Shown here in pieces: positions 52,553 through 54,391 of a stretch of 54,391 nt of DNA. A program made the translations under genes and the position numbers. Every line of letters begins with the position of its first letter. Position 1 is the stretch's first letter. The notes under the pieces were generated by a model, which worked only from the letters and a program-made list of their open reading frames with translations, made no database searches and had not been told where the DNA came from. This DNA is from Plasmodium brasilianum (lineage: Eukaryota; Apicomplexa; Aconoidasida; Haemosporida; Plasmodiidae): positions 1-54,391 of the forward strand of contig NW_027122931.1 in assembly GCF_023973825.1 (NCBI RefSeq), read 5' to 3'.

Positions 52553-53435
52553 TTATTTTTTATATAAAACTACCTTATGTAATAAAGGATATGCCGTATT
52601 ATGAATGTCACTTTTTTTTTCTAAAGTCTTTATATATTTTAGAACTTTTTTATTCAGATACAAAATTGCTGCTTCAACTACAAATGTTAATATCAAGAAT
52701 AGCATAGCTGATAAAACACTATGACCAGATATAGGAAAAACACTATCAATTACATCCAAATATTTCAATTTTCTTAAGACAAGTAATGCAATACCAACTA
52801 GTATATGGAAGCTACCTAAAATAAAAATCCCAAATAATTTTACTTGAATACTTTTTTTTAAAAACTTAAAATCTTCAATAGCTTCATTCCTAACTATATT
52901 TTTATAATATATTTTGTCAAATGCTCTTTTTTTAAAATATGAATTTCGACGGGTATACATATTATATTCATTTCTTTTAGGTACTTCATAGTTTTCTCCA
53001 CACTTTGGTGAACATTTATCTATTCGTATACTTTTTCTTTTAGTTATTTTTTCACTATTATATGTATCTTTTTGTTTGTACTTTCCATTATTTGGTATAA
53101 CTTCATTTATCCATTTAGTATTTGAACACTTCCCTTGTTTATGTTTTGCTAGTAAACGATAAGTTATTGTACATAATTTTCCGTCAAAGGAATAATTCTT
53201 ATAAAAATATGTATAAAAGTTACCCTACAAAAAAAAGAATATTATATGCATAAATTAAAAGAATAAATAATTTATTACTAACGAAATTTTTAATAAAAAT
53301 AAAATGTAAATAATATTAATAATACGTGCATCTATATTATTATCATACCAAATCATCGTTAAAATGAAATATCCAAGTTAAAAGCATAAACATAAAAGTT
53401 TTAGTAAATATGAGTAACTTAAAGTTTTCTTCCAT
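52553..53435 (-). CDS. Fam-l/fam-m related exported membrane protein, third subtype, right palindrome arm
   Basis: Exons 53435-53349 and 53224-52553 on the minus strand encode 252 residues, with intron position and length identical to the gene at 39425. Leader, membrane segments and most of exon 2 match the left copy exactly. The differences cluster in the middle: here the sequence reads YEVPKRNEYNMYTRRNSYFK then KRAF, against YKLPKRNESSMYIRGNLYCK then KRIF on the left. There are also KSIQVK for ESIKVK, and LLHKVVLYKK for SLHKVVIYKK at the C-terminus. About 13 amino-acid changes are seen against about 3 synonymous codon changes. The copy is intact. It faces the opposite way to every other fam gene in the window, because it lies in the inverted arm. 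Confidence 0.82.
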
Positions 53436-54391
53436 GATACAAAATACTAATAGTGTAATATATTCAGTTAAAAAAAAAATTAATAATAAAACTGTATTTT
53501 GCTAGTTGCAAAAGACATTATAATAAGCTCTTTTAATATCTTTTCATAGATACTTAATAATATGTACTTAACTATAATTCATTTTACTATATAAAAAATG
53601 GAATATACCCCAAAAACTTTATTATAAAATAATTATCTTAATGTAATTTATAAAAACAATAACTTTCATTAACATAATGTATTATGGACTAATTAATAAT
53701 TATCCAATATATATAAATTAATTATTCTATATATTAGTACATGTAAATAATTTTATTTTTTATTCCTTTAAAAAAAAAAAAAAAAAAAATGGCATATGAA
53801 TATTTCTAAATATTAAGTTTATATAGAATATAGAACATACACAATATATAAAACTTTTCACCTTATTTATAAAGATAATAATAAAATATCTTACTAATAT
53901 TTCGCATATAATAATTATAATTTTATAAACATAATATTATGCAAAAATTGCTTATTGCTAATAAAATACTAATTACTACAATATAGTAATAGTGAAAATA
54001 CTAACAAAAAAAAAATAATATATAAGTACTAATTTTTGTGCTATATCATTTAATTCATTGAATTATTTTCTATGCAATCCTATTAATTTTTTCATAGTTT
54101 ATATTACATTAAAAAAATAAAATTTTCAACATATTAATAAAAAAATATATATTTTAATAGTAAATAAATATTGATTTTTTATTTTTATAATATATGCTTT
54201 GAAATTGATAATTTTAAAATATATATAATTTATGCTTTTATTTCTAAATGAAAATTTTTATGTATGCATAAATTCATTTTTTTTTTTAATAAATTATATC
54301 TTAAGGAGAAATATTAATAGAATAAATAGCAAAAAATAAGTTATATATTATTAATCTATTGGTTTAAATATTTTACTTTTATAAAATAAAA
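53436..54391. other. AT-rich outer end of the right palindrome arm
   Basis: Mirror of 38469-39424. Includes the 20-base A-run at about 53770-53789 that matches the T-run at 39071-39090. No gene other than the upstream block. Confidence 0.6.
53802..53842 (-). promoter_or_regulatory. Mirror copy of the conserved fam upstream block
   Basis: Reverse complement of 39018-39058, including ATTTCTAAATA (complement of TATTTAGAAAT) at 53802-53812, about 367 bp upstream of the minus-strand start at 53435. Confidence 0.45.

Larger units (their letters stand above)
46441..54391 (-). repeat. Right arm of the giant inverted repeat, running to the window end
   Basis: Reverse complement of the left arm. The last bases (about 54361-54391) still match 38469-38499 with one mismatch, so the repeat does not end inside the window. 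This arm carries the minus-strand fam gene (52553-53435) and the plus-strand STP1 fragment (49356-50467). Confidence 0.95.

Noticed and set aside
1..54391. Telomere repeats, CRISPR arrays, tRNA or rRNA genes
   Set aside because: No GGGTTYA-type repeat arrays, no regularly spaced repeats with spacers and no recognisable RNA gene were seen on either strand.

Overview
The window is extremely AT-rich (long A/T homopolymers, TA and TAAA microsatellites) and carries intron-containing genes with GT...AG introns of about 120-145 bp. The gene families are those of Plasmodium subtelomeres. Five two-exon genes plus one gene tail encode small proteins with an N-terminal hydrophobic segment and two C-terminal membrane segments, ending in motifs such as FETKKYSHLEKK or FDGKHFHFEKKW. 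I recognise these as the fam-l/fam-m type exported proteins known mainly from Plasmodium malariae and its relatives. There is also one three-exon PIR gene with a TPFGS cytoplasmic exon, and STP1/SURFIN-like remnants. The best reading is a P. malariae-like subtelomere. I could not run searches, so family names rest on recalled motifs. I do not assign the letters l or m to the two subtypes.

Layout. Positions 1-89 are the tail of a FETKKYSHLEKK-type gene. Positions 3.4-5.4 kb hold an unidentified, slightly less AT-rich block, and a diverged direct copy lies at 16.9-18.9 kb, each a few kb downstream of a FETKKYSHLEKK-type gene. Fam genes on the + strand are at 8248-9133 (FDGKHFHFEKKW type), 13584-14575 (FETKKYSHLEKK type), 24500-25500 (FETKKYSHLEKK type) and 29019-29910 (FDGKHFHFEKKW type). 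Between them are decayed coding remnants at about 11.39-12.57, 21.88-22.07 and 27.07-27.62 kb. A PIR gene at 35001-36883 has its splice structure intact but one in-frame stop codon.

From about 38469 to the last base the window is one giant near-perfect inverted repeat (arms about 7.96 kb, axis near 46431, centre spacer about 18 bp). Each arm carries one fam-related gene of a third subtype (39425-40307 + and 52553-53435 -) and the same broken STP1 C-terminal fragment (42393-43504 - and 49356-50467 +). The arms look identical over most stretches compared, including a 20-base homopolymer. They differ in two patches: the palindrome core, and part of exon 2 of the fam gene, where nearly all codon changes alter the amino acid.

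Functionally the window is an accessory, host-interaction region. All intact products are predicted exported or surface membrane proteins of multigene families. The rest is noncoding sequence or pseudogenes, and I found no housekeeping gene, tRNA, rRNA or telomere repeat. Conserved blocks about 350-500 bp upstream and about 400-450 bp downstream of the fam genes suggest each family member was duplicated with its regulatory flanks.
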